A stretch of 64,000 bases of DNA from an uncultured bacterium (GTDB taxonomy: Bacteria; Oederibacteriota; PGYV01; Palsa-1178): contig CALAOR010000075.1 of assembly GCA_937889595.1 (NCBI GenBank), positions 1-64,000 on the forward strand, given 5' to 3'. Positions 49,535 to 57,349 of the stretch are shown here, piece by piece; the first letter of the stretch is position 1; each line of letters begins with the position of its first letter. Below the pieces are notes generated by a model. That model worked only from the letters and a program-made list of their open reading frames with translations. It made no database searches and was not told where the DNA came from. The position numbers were made by a program, and so were the translations under genes.

Positions 49535-50737
49535 ATGGCTGAAAAAATCACATTAAACGAAAAAAATGAACCAGTAGTGCCGGAAAACCCGATAGTGGCA
49601 TTCATAGAAGGCGACGGCATAGGGCCGGATATATGGAAGGCCACGCAGGGAGTAGTTGACGGGGCTGTCGCGAAAGCTTATAACGGCTCGCGCAAAATCG
49701 AATGGAAGGAAATATATGCCGGGGAAAAAGCAAACCAGAAGTTCGGCACTTATCTTCCTGAAGAGACCATAGAAGCGATCAAGGAATATGTGGTTTCGAT
49801 AAAAGGGCCGCTTACCACGCCTATCGGCGGCGGGATCAGGTCGCTTAACGTAACCTTGAGGCAGAGGCTTGACCTTTATGCCTGCGTAAGGCCCGTCAGG
49901 TATTTTACAAATGTCCCCTCGCCTGTCAAGCACCCGGAAAAACTCAACATAATTATTTTCAGGGAAAATACCGAGGACGTATATGCCGGCATAGAGTGGG
50001 AGGCGGGTTCGGCTGAAGCCAAAAAGATCATCTCTTTCATCAATGATAATTTTAACAAATCAATACTCTCAGGGAGCGGCATCGGCATCAAACCCATGAG
50101 CGAATTTGGCTCGCGCAGGCTCATGAGGATGGCGCTGCAGTATGCCGTTAAAAACAAAAAAAGATCGATCACAATAGTCCACAAGGGAAACATCATGAAA
50201 TACACGGAAGGCGCGTTCGCGAAATGGTGCTATAAGGAAGCGGAAGAAAATTTCCGCGACGTTGCCATAAAAGAATCCGACGTAAAACCCGGCGTGCCGG
50301 TTGAAGGTAAGATAATAGTCAAAGACAGGATAGCTGACGCCATGTTCCAGCAGATACTGCTGCGGCCCGACGAATATGAAGTCCTGGTAACCCCGAATTT
50401 AAACGGTGATTATTTATCCGACGCTGCCGCGGCGCAGGTCGGGGGATTAGGCATCGCGCCCGGCGCCAATATAGGTAAATATGCCATGTTTGAAGCCACA
50501 CATGGCACGGCCCCGAAATACACGAATCTGGATAAGATCAATCCGGGCTCCCTGATACTTTCAGGCGTCATGATGCTTGAACACATGGGCTGGATAGAGG
50601 CCGCAAAGCTTATCATAAGCGGCCTTGAAAAAACATTCCTGCAGAAGTTCGTAACATATGATATGGCCCGCCAGATGGAAGGCGCGACGGAAGTAAAGTG
50701 TTCGGAGTTCGGGCGGAAGATAGTGGAGAACATGTAA
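49535..50737 (+). CDS. icd: NADP-dependent isocitrate dehydrogenase
   Basis: 400 residues, similar layout to the E. coli enzyme. Substrate loop [23 protein letters not shown] carries the regulatory Ser and Arg residues. The coenzyme site has HGTAPKY and, later, TYDMAR: Lys, Tyr and Arg in the positions that bind the 2'-phosphate of NADP in E. coli Icd. Converts isocitrate to 2-oxoglutarate. It starts 3 bp after the previous stop, so the two genes are co-translated. Confidence 0.94.
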   Translation: MAEKITLNEKNEPVVPENPIVAFIEGDGIGPDIWKATQGVVDGAVAKAYNGSRKIEWKEIYAGEKANQKFGTYLPEETIEAIKEYVVSIKGPLTTPIGGGIRSLNVTLRQRLDLYACVRPVRYFTNVPSPVKHPEKLNIIIFRENTEDVYAGIEWEAGSAEAKKIISFINDNFNKSILSGSGIGIKPMSEFGSRRLMRMALQYAVKNKKRSITIVHKGNIMKYTEGAFAKWCYKEAEENFRDVAIKESDVKPGVPVEGKIIVKDRIADAMFQQILLRPDEYEVLVTPNLNGDYLSDAAAAQVGGLGIAPGANIGKYAMFEATHGTAPKYTNLDKINPGSLILSGVMMLEHMGWIEAAKLIISGLEKTFLQKFVTYDMARQMEGATEVKCSEFGRKIVENM

Positions 50738-50855
50738 GGCAGTCTCAGTAGTCAAACCGGTCTAAAACGGCTCAATGTTAAGGTTTGTTTTCCCTGTTGG
50801 GACTTCTGAGATCATTGAGATTAACGAAATAAAAAAAATTAGGAGTTCACAACCA

Positions 50856-51788
50856 ATGAAAACCAAGATAGGCATCATCGGCGCAGGCAACGTCGGCGCC
50901 ACTACGGCACACATCGCGCTTATGAAAGACCTCGGTGACATATACCTGCTGGACATAGCAGCCGACATGGCCCGGGGCAAGGCAATCGACTTGAACCAGT
51001 CAAAGTTCCTTTTTGATTCGGACGCCAAGGTTGAAGGCGGGGACGACTATTCCAGGATTAACGAGTGCGATATCATCGTCGTGACAGCGGGACTCGCGAG
51101 GAAACCCGGCATGACAAGGGACGACCTGCTTTTTAAAAATTTTGACATTATAAAGGACATATCCATTAAGATAAAGCTGTCCCAGAAAAGCCCCATTGTA
51201 ATAGTTGTTTCCAATCCTCTTGATGTCATGGCTTACACGGCCTGGAAAGTAACAGGCTTCCCTAGAAACAGGGTGCTTGGCATGGCCGGGATTTTGGACA
51301 CCTACAGGTTTTATCATTTCCTTCAGAATAAGTTTGAAGTTCCGAGCAGGTATGTAGAATCCATGATCCTGGGTTCGCACGGCGACACCATGGTTCCCCT
51401 GCTCTCACACACAAAGGTGGCGGGCAAAGACCTGACTTCAAGGCTTTCCCAGGATGAAGCGATTGCTTTGGCCGACAGCGCGCGTAACGGCGGCGCCGAA
51501 ATAGTCGCGCTTTTAAAAACAGGGAGCGCTTACTACGCTCCCGCAGCATCGGTGGTCAGGATGCTTGAAAGCATCATATCAGGCAGAAAAGGCACTATTC
51601 CCTGCTCGGTCCTTGCCGAAGGCGAATACGGCTATAGGGACCTGTTTTTAGGGCTGCCTGTTACCTTAGGTCCGGCCGGACTGCAGAAAATAATAGAATT
51701 AAAAATGACCGATCCCGAGAAAAAACAACTCGACGATTCAGCCGCGGCCATTAAAGAACAGATCAATAAAATAAAAGACAAAATTTAA
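50856..51788 (+). CDS. mdh: Malate dehydrogenase (LDH-like type)
   Basis: 310 residues from ATG 50856, chosen because AGGAG lies 10 bp upstream and the Rossmann fold (KIGIIGAGNVGATTA) starts there; the longer frame from 50775 has no such site. The mobile loop ARKPGMTRDDL carries Arg82 and Arg88, with Arg at the specificity position that selects oxaloacetate over pyruvate. Catalytic His in SMILGSHGDTMVP. Interconverts malate and oxaloacetate with NAD; feeds the citrate synthase candidate. Confidence 0.95.
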   Translation: MKTKIGIIGAGNVGATTAHIALMKDLGDIYLLDIAADMARGKAIDLNQSKFLFDSDAKVEGGDDYSRINECDIIVVTAGLARKPGMTRDDLLFKNFDIIKDISIKIKLSQKSPIVIVVSNPLDVMAYTAWKVTGFPRNRVLGMAGILDTYRFYHFLQNKFEVPSRYVESMILGSHGDTMVPLLSHTKVAGKDLTSRLSQDEAIALADSARNGGAEIVALLKTGSAYYAPAASVVRMLESIISGRKGTIPCSVLAEGEYGYRDLFLGLPVTLGPAGLQKIIELKMTDPEKKQLDDSAAAIKEQINKIKDKI

Positions 51789-51806
51789 GAGTTTAAGGGG
51801 CATTAA

Positions 51807-52646
51807 ATGAGGCTTATTAAATGCGAGAAAATCACGGGTGTTGTTGAAAGGATGGTAATTGACGCCAATCATTACCTGCCATATGACATATTTAACTGCA
51901 TGAAAGACGCGGCTGATAAGGAAACTACAAAAAAACCCAAAACAATACTTTATAAGATCCTTGAGAACCATAAAATAGCCAAAAAAGGGACATATCCGCT
52001 CTGCCAGGATACCGGCATTGCTGTTGTCTTTCTTGAAGTCGGCAACGAGACTGCGACTGACGGCGACATATATAAGGCCGTTAATAAAGGCGTGGAAGCC
52101 GGCTATTCAAAAGGTTTTTTGAGGAAATCCATGGCAGACCCCTTAACCCGTGAAAATACCGGGACAAACACCCCGGCCATAATACATACAAAACTTGTCA
52201 AGGGCCCGCATATTAAAATATCGCTCATGACCAAAGGCGCGGGCGCTGAAAATAAATCAGCCTTGAAAATGCTGAACCCATCGGATGGCATTGAAGGGAT
52301 AAAAAAATTTGTCATTGAAACAGTCAAAAAAGCCGGGGCCTCCGCCTGCCCGCCTTTTGTTATCGGGATCGGCATAGGCGGCAACATGGAAACATGCGCC
52401 CTGCTTGCCAAAAAATCCCTTATGCGCGAACTGGACGATTATAACAAAAGCGACAAGAACGCGGCAAAACTGGAGAACGAACTTTTTAAGGAAATAAACA
52501 GATTAAACATAGGCCCGCTCGGATTCGGCGGCGACACGACTGCGCTCGGCGTAAAAATTGAAACAAAGCCGTGCCATATAGCCAGCCTCCCTGTCGCCGT
52601 CAATATTCAGTGCCATTCGTCAAGGCATAAGACGTTTACGATTTAA
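51807..52646 (+). CDS. Class I fumarate hydratase, alpha subunit
   Basis: 279 residues, the usual size of the split N-terminal subunit of the 4Fe-4S fumarase. Conserved Cys in LCQDTGIA, in GGNMETCALLAKK and in CHIASLPVAVNIQCH match cluster ligands. Hydrates fumarate to malate and is oxygen-sensitive, in line with an anaerobic lifestyle. 18 bp after mdh. The family also contains L-tartrate dehydratase, but the context favours fumarase. Confidence 0.92.
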   Translation: MRLIKCEKITGVVERMVIDANHYLPYDIFNCMKDAADKETTKKPKTILYKILENHKIAKKGTYPLCQDTGIAVVFLEVGNETATDGDIYKAVNKGVEAGYSKGFLRKSMADPLTRENTGTNTPAIIHTKLVKGPHIKISLMTKGAGAENKSALKMLNPSDGIEGIKKFVIETVKKAGASACPPFVIGIGIGGNMETCALLAKKSLMRELDDYNKSDKNAAKLENELFKEINRLNIGPLGFGGDTTALGVKIETKPCHIASLPVAVNIQCHSSRHKTFTI

Positions 52647-52652
52647 AAAATT

Positions 52653-52834
52653 GTTCTCTGTTCTGTGTTCTGTGTTCTATGTTCTGTGTTCTATGTTCTA
52701 TGTTCTGTGTTCTATGTTCTGTGTTCTATGTTCTGTGTTCTCTGTTCTTTGTTCTGTGTTCTGTGTTAAAACGAACATAGAACATAGAACATAGAACATA
52801 GAACAGAGAACAGAGAACAGAGAACAGAAAACAA
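52653..52834. repeat. Largest heptanucleotide array, inverted (GTTCTNT / AGAACAN)
   Basis: About sixteen GTTCTNT units in a row (N = C, G, A or T), a short turn around 52767-52775, then about eight units in the reverse orientation. It starts 6 bp after the fumarase alpha stop codon and ends about 15 bp before the beta subunit's start, so it separates the two subunits of one enzyme. Confidence 0.88.
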
Positions 52835-52848
52835 ACCCAAGGAGTTTT

Positions 52849-53385
52849 ATGAAAAGGATCACAGCACCGTTAGACGCAGAAACCATAGATGACCTGGAAG
52901 TCGGGGATGAAGTGCTCATATCCGGCGTAATATACACCATGCGCGACGCGGCGCATGCAAAAGTTGTTGAAATAATCAAAAAAAACGGCAAGCTCCCTTT
53001 TGACCTGCAAAACCAGGTCATATACTATTGCGGCCCGACTCCCACAAAGGAAGGCAATGTAATCGGGTCCTGCGGCCCGACCACATCGTCAAGGATGGAT
53101 GTATTCACCCCCCTCCTGCTTGAACACGGATTAAAAGGCATGATAGGAAAAGGCGAACGCTCTGTCGCGGTCAAAGACGCCATTGAAAAGTACGGCGCCG
53201 TGTATTTTTCAGCAATGGGCGGCCTTGGCGCGGAATACGCCAGGGATGTAAAAAAATCAGATGTCATAGCTTTCCCCGAGCTTGGGCCGGAAGCCATATA
53301 CAAAATGGAAATAGAGGATTTCTACGCGGTTGTTATAAACGACGCGAAGGGGAACGATTTTTTCGTTATAAACCAATACAATTGA
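52849..53385 (+). CDS. Class I fumarate hydratase, beta subunit
   Basis: 178 residues, the split C-terminal subunit. GPTPTKEGNVIGSCGPTTSSRMD and MIGKGER are family hallmarks. Pairs with the alpha subunit encoded upstream. AAGGAG stands before the ATG, in the last bases after the repeat array, which suggests that the array inserted between two once-contiguous genes (inference). Confidence 0.92.
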   Translation: MKRITAPLDAETIDDLEVGDEVLISGVIYTMRDAAHAKVVEIIKKNGKLPFDLQNQVIYYCGPTPTKEGNVIGSCGPTTSSRMDVFTPLLLEHGLKGMIGKGERSVAVKDAIEKYGAVYFSAMGGLGAEYARDVKKSDVIAFPELGPEAIYKMEIEDFYAVVINDAKGNDFFVINQYN

Positions 53386-53392
53386 AAAACGA

Positions 53393-53493
53393 AATTACTA
53401 ATTACTAATGACTAATTACAAATTAAACCTCACGACAACCCGCTCTTTGTGGTTTTCCTTAATTAGTAATTAGTAATTGCTAATTAGCAATTG
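53393..53493. repeat. Inverted heptanucleotide arrays (AATTACT type)
   Basis: Left arm: five units (AATTACT twice, AATGACT, AATTACA, AATTAAA) starting 7 bp after the fumarase beta stop. The right arm (about 53459-53493) includes the last codons and stop codon of the convergent TetR gene. Confidence 0.78.
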
Positions 53494-54061
53494 CCTTATT
53501 TGTTATCCCGGTCAGAAATATTTTCAGCATTATCCCGACTTTTCTCTCCACTTCCACGGGGGTTTCAAGCGCCAGCTGATACTCCATGCCTTTGATGGCC
53601 TGTACAATTACAAAAGCGGCGAAGTCCGGGTCTTCGATCCGGAACAAATTCTTTTCCACCCCTTCTTTTATAAACTGCGTTATATTCCCCATTTCAAAAT
53701 CCCGGTATTTCTCATAAGCTTTTCTTATGTATCCGTAATAATCTATGTAATCTTTTCTGAACATCTGATAAAACCCCGAGAACCTTGACATAAACTTCAT
53801 ACGACCCATGATATAGGCCGCCAGTTTTTTGTCAGGCGTGCTTTCGGCCGCAACCAGTTTCTCAAGTTCTTTTTTTATCTCATCCATATCCTGTTCAATT
53901 ATCAGGCAGTAAATCTGCTCTTTTGAATCAAAATAATGGTATATGGTCCCTTTTCCTATGTGCGCCTCTTTAGCCACGTCGTCCATGGTGGTATCGGTCA
54001 ATCCGTTCCTGGCGAACAACTTTTTCGCGACCCTAAAAATAAGGTCTCTTGTTCCTTTCAT
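53480..54061 (-). CDS. TetR-family transcriptional regulator
   Basis: 193 residues. N-terminal helix-turn-helix (TTMDDVAKEAHIGKGTIYHYFDSKEQIY) is classical TetR; the C-terminal 140 residues form a ligand-binding helical domain without recognised relatives. The promoter overlaps a perfect palindrome, so it probably represses itself, and possibly neighbouring TCA genes. The last codons (Ala-Ile-Ala-Asn-stop) are formed by heptanucleotide repeat sequence, so the original C-terminus may have been replaced. Confidence 0.9.
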   Translation of the reverse strand: MKGTRDLIFRVAKKLFARNGLTDTTMDDVAKEAHIGKGTIYHYFDSKEQIYCLIIEQDMDEIKKELEKLVAAESTPDKKLAAYIMGRMKFMSRFSGFYQMFRKDYIDYYGYIRKAYEKYRDFEMGNITQFIKEGVEKNLFRIEDPDFAAFVIVQAIKGMEYQLALETPVEVERKVGIMLKIFLTGITNKAIAN

Positions 54062-54087
54062 GAAATACTCCTTTTAATTCTGGTTTT

Positions 54088-54129
54088 CGACTATTTTTAA
54101 ATAATAGTCGGTTTTCGAATGAAAGTCAA
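54088..54129 (-). promoter_or_regulatory. TetR gene promoter with overlapping operator
   Basis: Minus-strand TTGACT (54129-54124), 17 bp, TATTAT (54106-54101). The -10 box lies inside the palindrome CGACTATT-N7-AATAGTCG (54088-54110), a typical TetR-family operator. The 9-bp direct repeat GGTTTTCGA flanks it at 54082 and 54110. Confidence 0.8.
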
Positions 54130-54194
54130 TATGTTTATGAATCTCGAAAAACGCTATAGCCTTTGATATAGAACCACTGCGATTTCAGAATACA

Positions 54195-54405
54195 CCTATA
54201 TACAACCACTATTGTGATTTTACAAATAGAACAAATATGTTTATATGTGTTTTTTAGAACTCGTAGAGAGGGGGCTTGTCCCCCTCTAAAATGCTGGCCC
54301 CAGTTATCCGCCCAGCCCAGATTGAGAAGGGGACGAGCCCCTTCTCTACGAAAATCGTTTTGTTTATAACTATTGTGTTTAGTTACAATAGTGGTTGTAT
54401 ATAGG
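54195..54405. mobile_element. MITE-like element with 21-bp terminal inverted repeats
   Basis: Perfect 21-bp inverted repeats (54195-54215 and 54385-54405; both contain ACCACTATTGT or its complement) bound a 211-bp unit with no gene. Inside it lie two facing REP elements (GTAG at 54263 with stem AGAGGGGG; reverse REP with stem AGAAGGGG ending in CTAC at 54349). No target-site duplication could be made out. Together with the next REP and the aconitase promoter it fills 54062-54626. Confidence 0.65.
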
Positions 54406-54406
54406 A

Positions 54407-54431
54407 TGGCCGAATTATATTCGGCCACTAC
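54407..54431 (-). repeat. REP element
   Basis: Minus-strand GTAG, then the 9-bp stem TGGCCGAAT-N3-ATTCGGCCA. A fragment GGTTTTAGTGTCG at 54442-54454 matches part of the conserved-loop hairpin core and may be a decayed copy. Confidence 0.7.
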
Positions 54432-54538
54432 AGGCCTGTATGGTTTTAGTGTCGTGTCGTTTTGTTTTGTTTTTGCATTTGCGTAGCCGCACCCCTGTGA
54501 AGCCAATTCACAAAATGAAAAAATATGTAAAAAATATG

Positions 54539-54567
54539 TTTACAATTTTCCTCTTTTATCTTAATAT
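54539..54567 (+). promoter_or_regulatory. Promoter of the aconitase gene
   Basis: TTTACA (54539-54544), 17 bp, TAATAT (54562-54567), about 60 bp before the ATG. Confidence 0.6.
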
Positions 54568-54626
54568 TATTTGCCCGGTATCATTTGTCCGGATAATCAT
54601 TGAAAAACAAACCCAAGGAGAACGCG

Positions 54627-56933
54627 ATGAAAGGCACACTGACCGAAAAAATACTTAAAAAACACCTGGAAGCCGGCAAGCTTGAACCCGGCACCGAGAT
54701 TTCAATCAGGATCGACCAGACTTTGACGCAGGACGCAACCGGAACCATGGCTTACCTGGAATTCCTTAATTTTAACCTCCCTAAAATATCAACCAAGTTG
54801 TCAGTAAGCTATGTTGACCACAACACTTTGCAGACAGGATTTGAAAACGCGGACGACCATCTCTTTTTGCAGTCTGTCGCCGAGAAATTCGGACTGTATT
54901 TTTCCAAACCCGGCAACGGCATATGCCACCAGGTACATTCCGAAAGATTCGCTAAACCCGGCGATACATTGATAGGTTCAGACAGCCACACACCCACTGC
55001 CGGGGGCGTGGGCATGCTTGCGATAGGCGTAGGCGGGCTTGAAGTCGCCTCGGCTATGGCAGGATACCCTTATTCGCTTACCTGCCCCGAGGTCGTCGGC
55101 ATAAAACTAAAAGGGAAGCTTCCCGCATGGTCATCCGCAAAGGACATCATACTTACCGTGCTTAAGAAATACACGGTAAAGGGCGGGGTTAACAGGGTAT
55201 TCGAGTATTTTGGCGACGGCGTAAGATCATTGTCAGTGCCTGAGCGGGCCACTATCACAAATATGGGCGCTGAACTTGGCGCCACTACATCAATATTCCC
55301 GTCTGACATTAATACCCAGAAATTCCTAAAAACATTTGGCAGGGCAAAAGATTATAAAGCATTCGCGGCGGATAAAAAAGCCCAATATGTGGAAGTCTTC
55401 GAGATTAATCTCGCAAAAGTGGAACCTATGGCCGCTATGCCGCACTCGCCTGACGCGGTCAAGGAAGTTAAAGAAATCAAAGGCCAGAAAGTCAGCCAGG
55501 TTATCATAGGCAGCTGCACCAATTCATCATATAAGGATTTGATGACAGCGGCGCTTGCGCTTAAAGGCAAAAAGGTGCACAAGGATGTTTCTTTCATAGT
55601 GGCCCCGGGCTCCAAAACCATACTTAACGCCCTGATACAGAACGGCGCGCTTTCCTACTTCATAGAAGCCGGGGCAAGGATCGTGGAATCCGCCTGCGGC
55701 CCATGCATAGGCATGGGGCACGCGCCTGCCTCAGGTTCTGTTTCGGTCCGGACTTTTAACAGGAACTTCAAGGGCCGTTCAGGGACTGCCGACGCCTCAA
55801 TATTTCTGGCAAGCGTGGAAACCGCGGTTGCCGCGGCAATATTCGGGGAAATAACAGAACCTAAAAAACTCGGCAAGTATCCGACAGTTGCTCCTCTCGC
55901 CAAATTTCCCGTTGATGACGCGCTCCTTTTAAGGCCGCTCCCTTTGGCACAGGCAAAAAATGTCAGCATAATAATGGGCCCGAACATCAAGCCTATCCCG
56001 ATGGGCAAACCTATTGCTGATATTTTGACAGGCAAGGTCCTGATAAAGACCGGCGACAATATAACAACGGACGACATCATGCCCGCAGGCGCCAAGATAC
56101 TCCCTCTGCGCTCGAACATACCCGAGATATCCAAGCATGTGTTCATCAAGATTGACGCGGCTTTCTACGACCGCGCCATTAAGGAAAACGGCGGGTTCAT
56201 AATCGGCGGGGACAACTATGGCCAGGGGTCCTCAAGGGAACACGCAGCCCTGGCCCCCATGCATCTGGGCGTGAAAGCGGTCATTACAAAATCCTTTGCC
56301 CGCATACACAAGGCCAACCTTATCAACTTCGGGCTGTTGCCGCTTAACTTCACAAACCCCAAGGACTATGACAAGATACAGCCCGGCGACAGGCTTGAGC
56401 TTATTGATGTTGCGGCTAATGTGAAGGACGGAAAGAACATAATGTGTAAAATTAACGGGAACATTGAAATAAAACTTTTCTGCCAGTTGTCTGAACGCGA
56501 GCGGGAGATCATCCTGATCGGCGGAAAGATTAATTATATTAAATACAAGCTGACAGGAATAAAGCCGACACTTGCCCGTGAAGAACATAACGAAGGGCAT
56601 AAAACCCAGGCTTCAAGTGCGGTCAATAACAAACCCTCTCCCACTACTGCACAAAACCCGCAGCCTCAGCAACAGGTTTCAAAACCGAATCAGCATTTTT
56701 CAAAGCCCCATCAGCGGTTTTCAGGGCCGCATCAGCGGTTTCCAAAGCCCAATCAGCATCCTCCAAAGTTTCACAAGCAGTTTTCACAGCCTTTGAAGCC
56801 GGTCTCAACACCGCAGCAACGGGCCGCAACACTTCAGCAGCAGGTTTCAAGTCCCCCGATACAGCAGCCGGCTGAAGTTAAACATAAATCACCTCAAAAA
56901 CAAACTACAAAAAATAAAATAAGCAAAAAATAG
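54627..56933 (+). CDS. acn: Aconitate hydratase with repetitive C-terminal tail
   Basis: 768 residues from ATG 54627 (AAGGAG upstream). The enzyme proper (about 1-645) resembles the compact Aquifex-type aconitase. The cluster ligands are Cys297 (GSCTN), Cys357 and Cys360 (SACGPCIG), and the swivel-domain motif GDNYGQGSSREHAA follows. Converts citrate to isocitrate, linking the citrate synthase candidate and isocitrate dehydrogenase. The last 115 residues are foreign to the family: a Gln/Pro/His/Lys-rich tail with a seven-residue period (SKPNQHF, SKPHQRF, SGPHQRF, PKPNQHP), coded by 21-bp repeats and ending in a basic stretch. It is probably disordered; role unknown. Confidence 0.9.
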   Translation: MKGTLTEKILKKHLEAGKLEPGTEISIRIDQTLTQDATGTMAYLEFLNFNLPKISTKLSVSYVDHNTLQTGFENADDHLFLQSVAEKFGLYFSKPGNGICHQVHSERFAKPGDTLIGSDSHTPTAGGVGMLAIGVGGLEVASAMAGYPYSLTCPEVVGIKLKGKLPAWSSAKDIILTVLKKYTVKGGVNRVFEYFGDGVRSLSVPERATITNMGAELGATTSIFPSDINTQKFLKTFGRAKDYKAFAADKKAQYVEVFEINLAKVEPMAAMPHSPDAVKEVKEIKGQKVSQVIIGSCTNSSYKDLMTAALALKGKKVHKDVSFIVAPGSKTILNALIQNGALSYFIEAGARIVESACGPCIGMGHAPASGSVSVRTFNRNFKGRSGTADASIFLASVETAVAAAIFGEITEPKKLGKYPTVAPLAKFPVDDALLLRPLPLAQAKNVSIIMGPNIKPIPMGKPIADILTGKVLIKTGDNITTDDIMPAGAKILPLRSNIPEISKHVFIKIDAAFYDRAIKENGGFIIGGDNYGQGSSREHAALAPMHLGVKAVITKSFARIHKANLINFGLLPLNFTNPKDYDKIQPGDRLELIDVAANVKDGKNIMCKINGNIEIKLFCQLSEREREIILIGGKINYIKYKLTGIKPTLAREEHNEGHKTQASSAVNNKPSPTTAQNPQPQQQVSKPNQHFSKPHQRFSGPHQRFPKPNQHPPKFHKQFSQPLKPVSTPQQRAATLQQQVSSPPIQQPAEVKHKSPQKQTTKNKISKK

Positions 56934-56963
56934 CCGGAACAGCGGCGCTGTTGGCGCAGCAAT

Positions 56964-56996
56964 AAAAAAGGCCAGCCTGCAGGCTGGCTTTTTTTA
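56964..56996 (+). terminator. Rho-independent terminator of the aconitase gene
   Basis: GCCAGCCTG paired with CAGGCTGGC, followed by seven T; the preceding A-run would let it work in both directions. Confidence 0.9.
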
Positions 56997-57046
56997 TTGC
57001 TGAAATGAGACTGCCGGAAAACCTTATATATCCATGAAATTCTTTA

Positions 57047-57151
57047 TCGTGTCCGGTACGGATGAAATTTTTCCATGGCCTGTGCGCCACTAAAACCCCT
57101 TATAATACAAGCGCACAATCCATGGAAAAATTTCATCCGTGCCGGACACGA
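57047..57151. repeat. Conserved-loop hairpin element, intact copy 2
   Basis: A 105-bp inverted repeat: 32-bp arms (57047-57078, 57120-57151) with a single mismatch. The interior has a second 7-bp stem (TGTGCGC/GCGCACA) that presents the loop CACTAAAACCCC followed by TTATAATA. The arms share no sequence with copy 1 at 20919-21016. Confidence 0.78.
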
Positions 57152-57209
57152 CCTATCATTAAAAACTTTTCCGCCGGCACCAATATACGCACCAAACAGC
57201 ATAAACCGC

Positions 57210-57318
57210 CATGTACCATCATGTACCATCATGTACCATTCGCAGTAGCTCAGGTACATGACACGGTTCGCAGTAGCTCAGGTACATGACACGGTTCGCA
57301 GTAGCTTAAGGTACATGG
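57210..57318. repeat. Two tandem repeats: 10 bp x 3 and 28 bp x 2.8
   Basis: CATGTACCAT is repeated three times (57210-57239). Then a 28-bp unit beginning TTCGCAGTAGCTCAGGTACA occurs twice exactly (57239-57294) and once incompletely. GGTACAT inside the long unit is the complement of ATGTACC in the short one, so the two arrays can pair. There are no spacers, so this is not CRISPR. 56934-57349 holds no gene. Confidence 0.75.
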
Positions 57319-57349
57319 TATGATTTTCCCGGAACAAAACATTGTTTAA

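Noticed and set aside
54135-54506. 123-residue minus-strand frame
   Set aside because: Reads straight through the MITE-like element and its REPs; no coding signature.
56644-56850. 68-residue minus-strand coiled-coil-like frame
   Set aside because: Antisense to the aconitase tail, without a ribosome site; kept only as a comment on the origin of the tail.
57239-57318. Possible CRISPR array
   Set aside because: Direct repeats without spacers and no cas genes.
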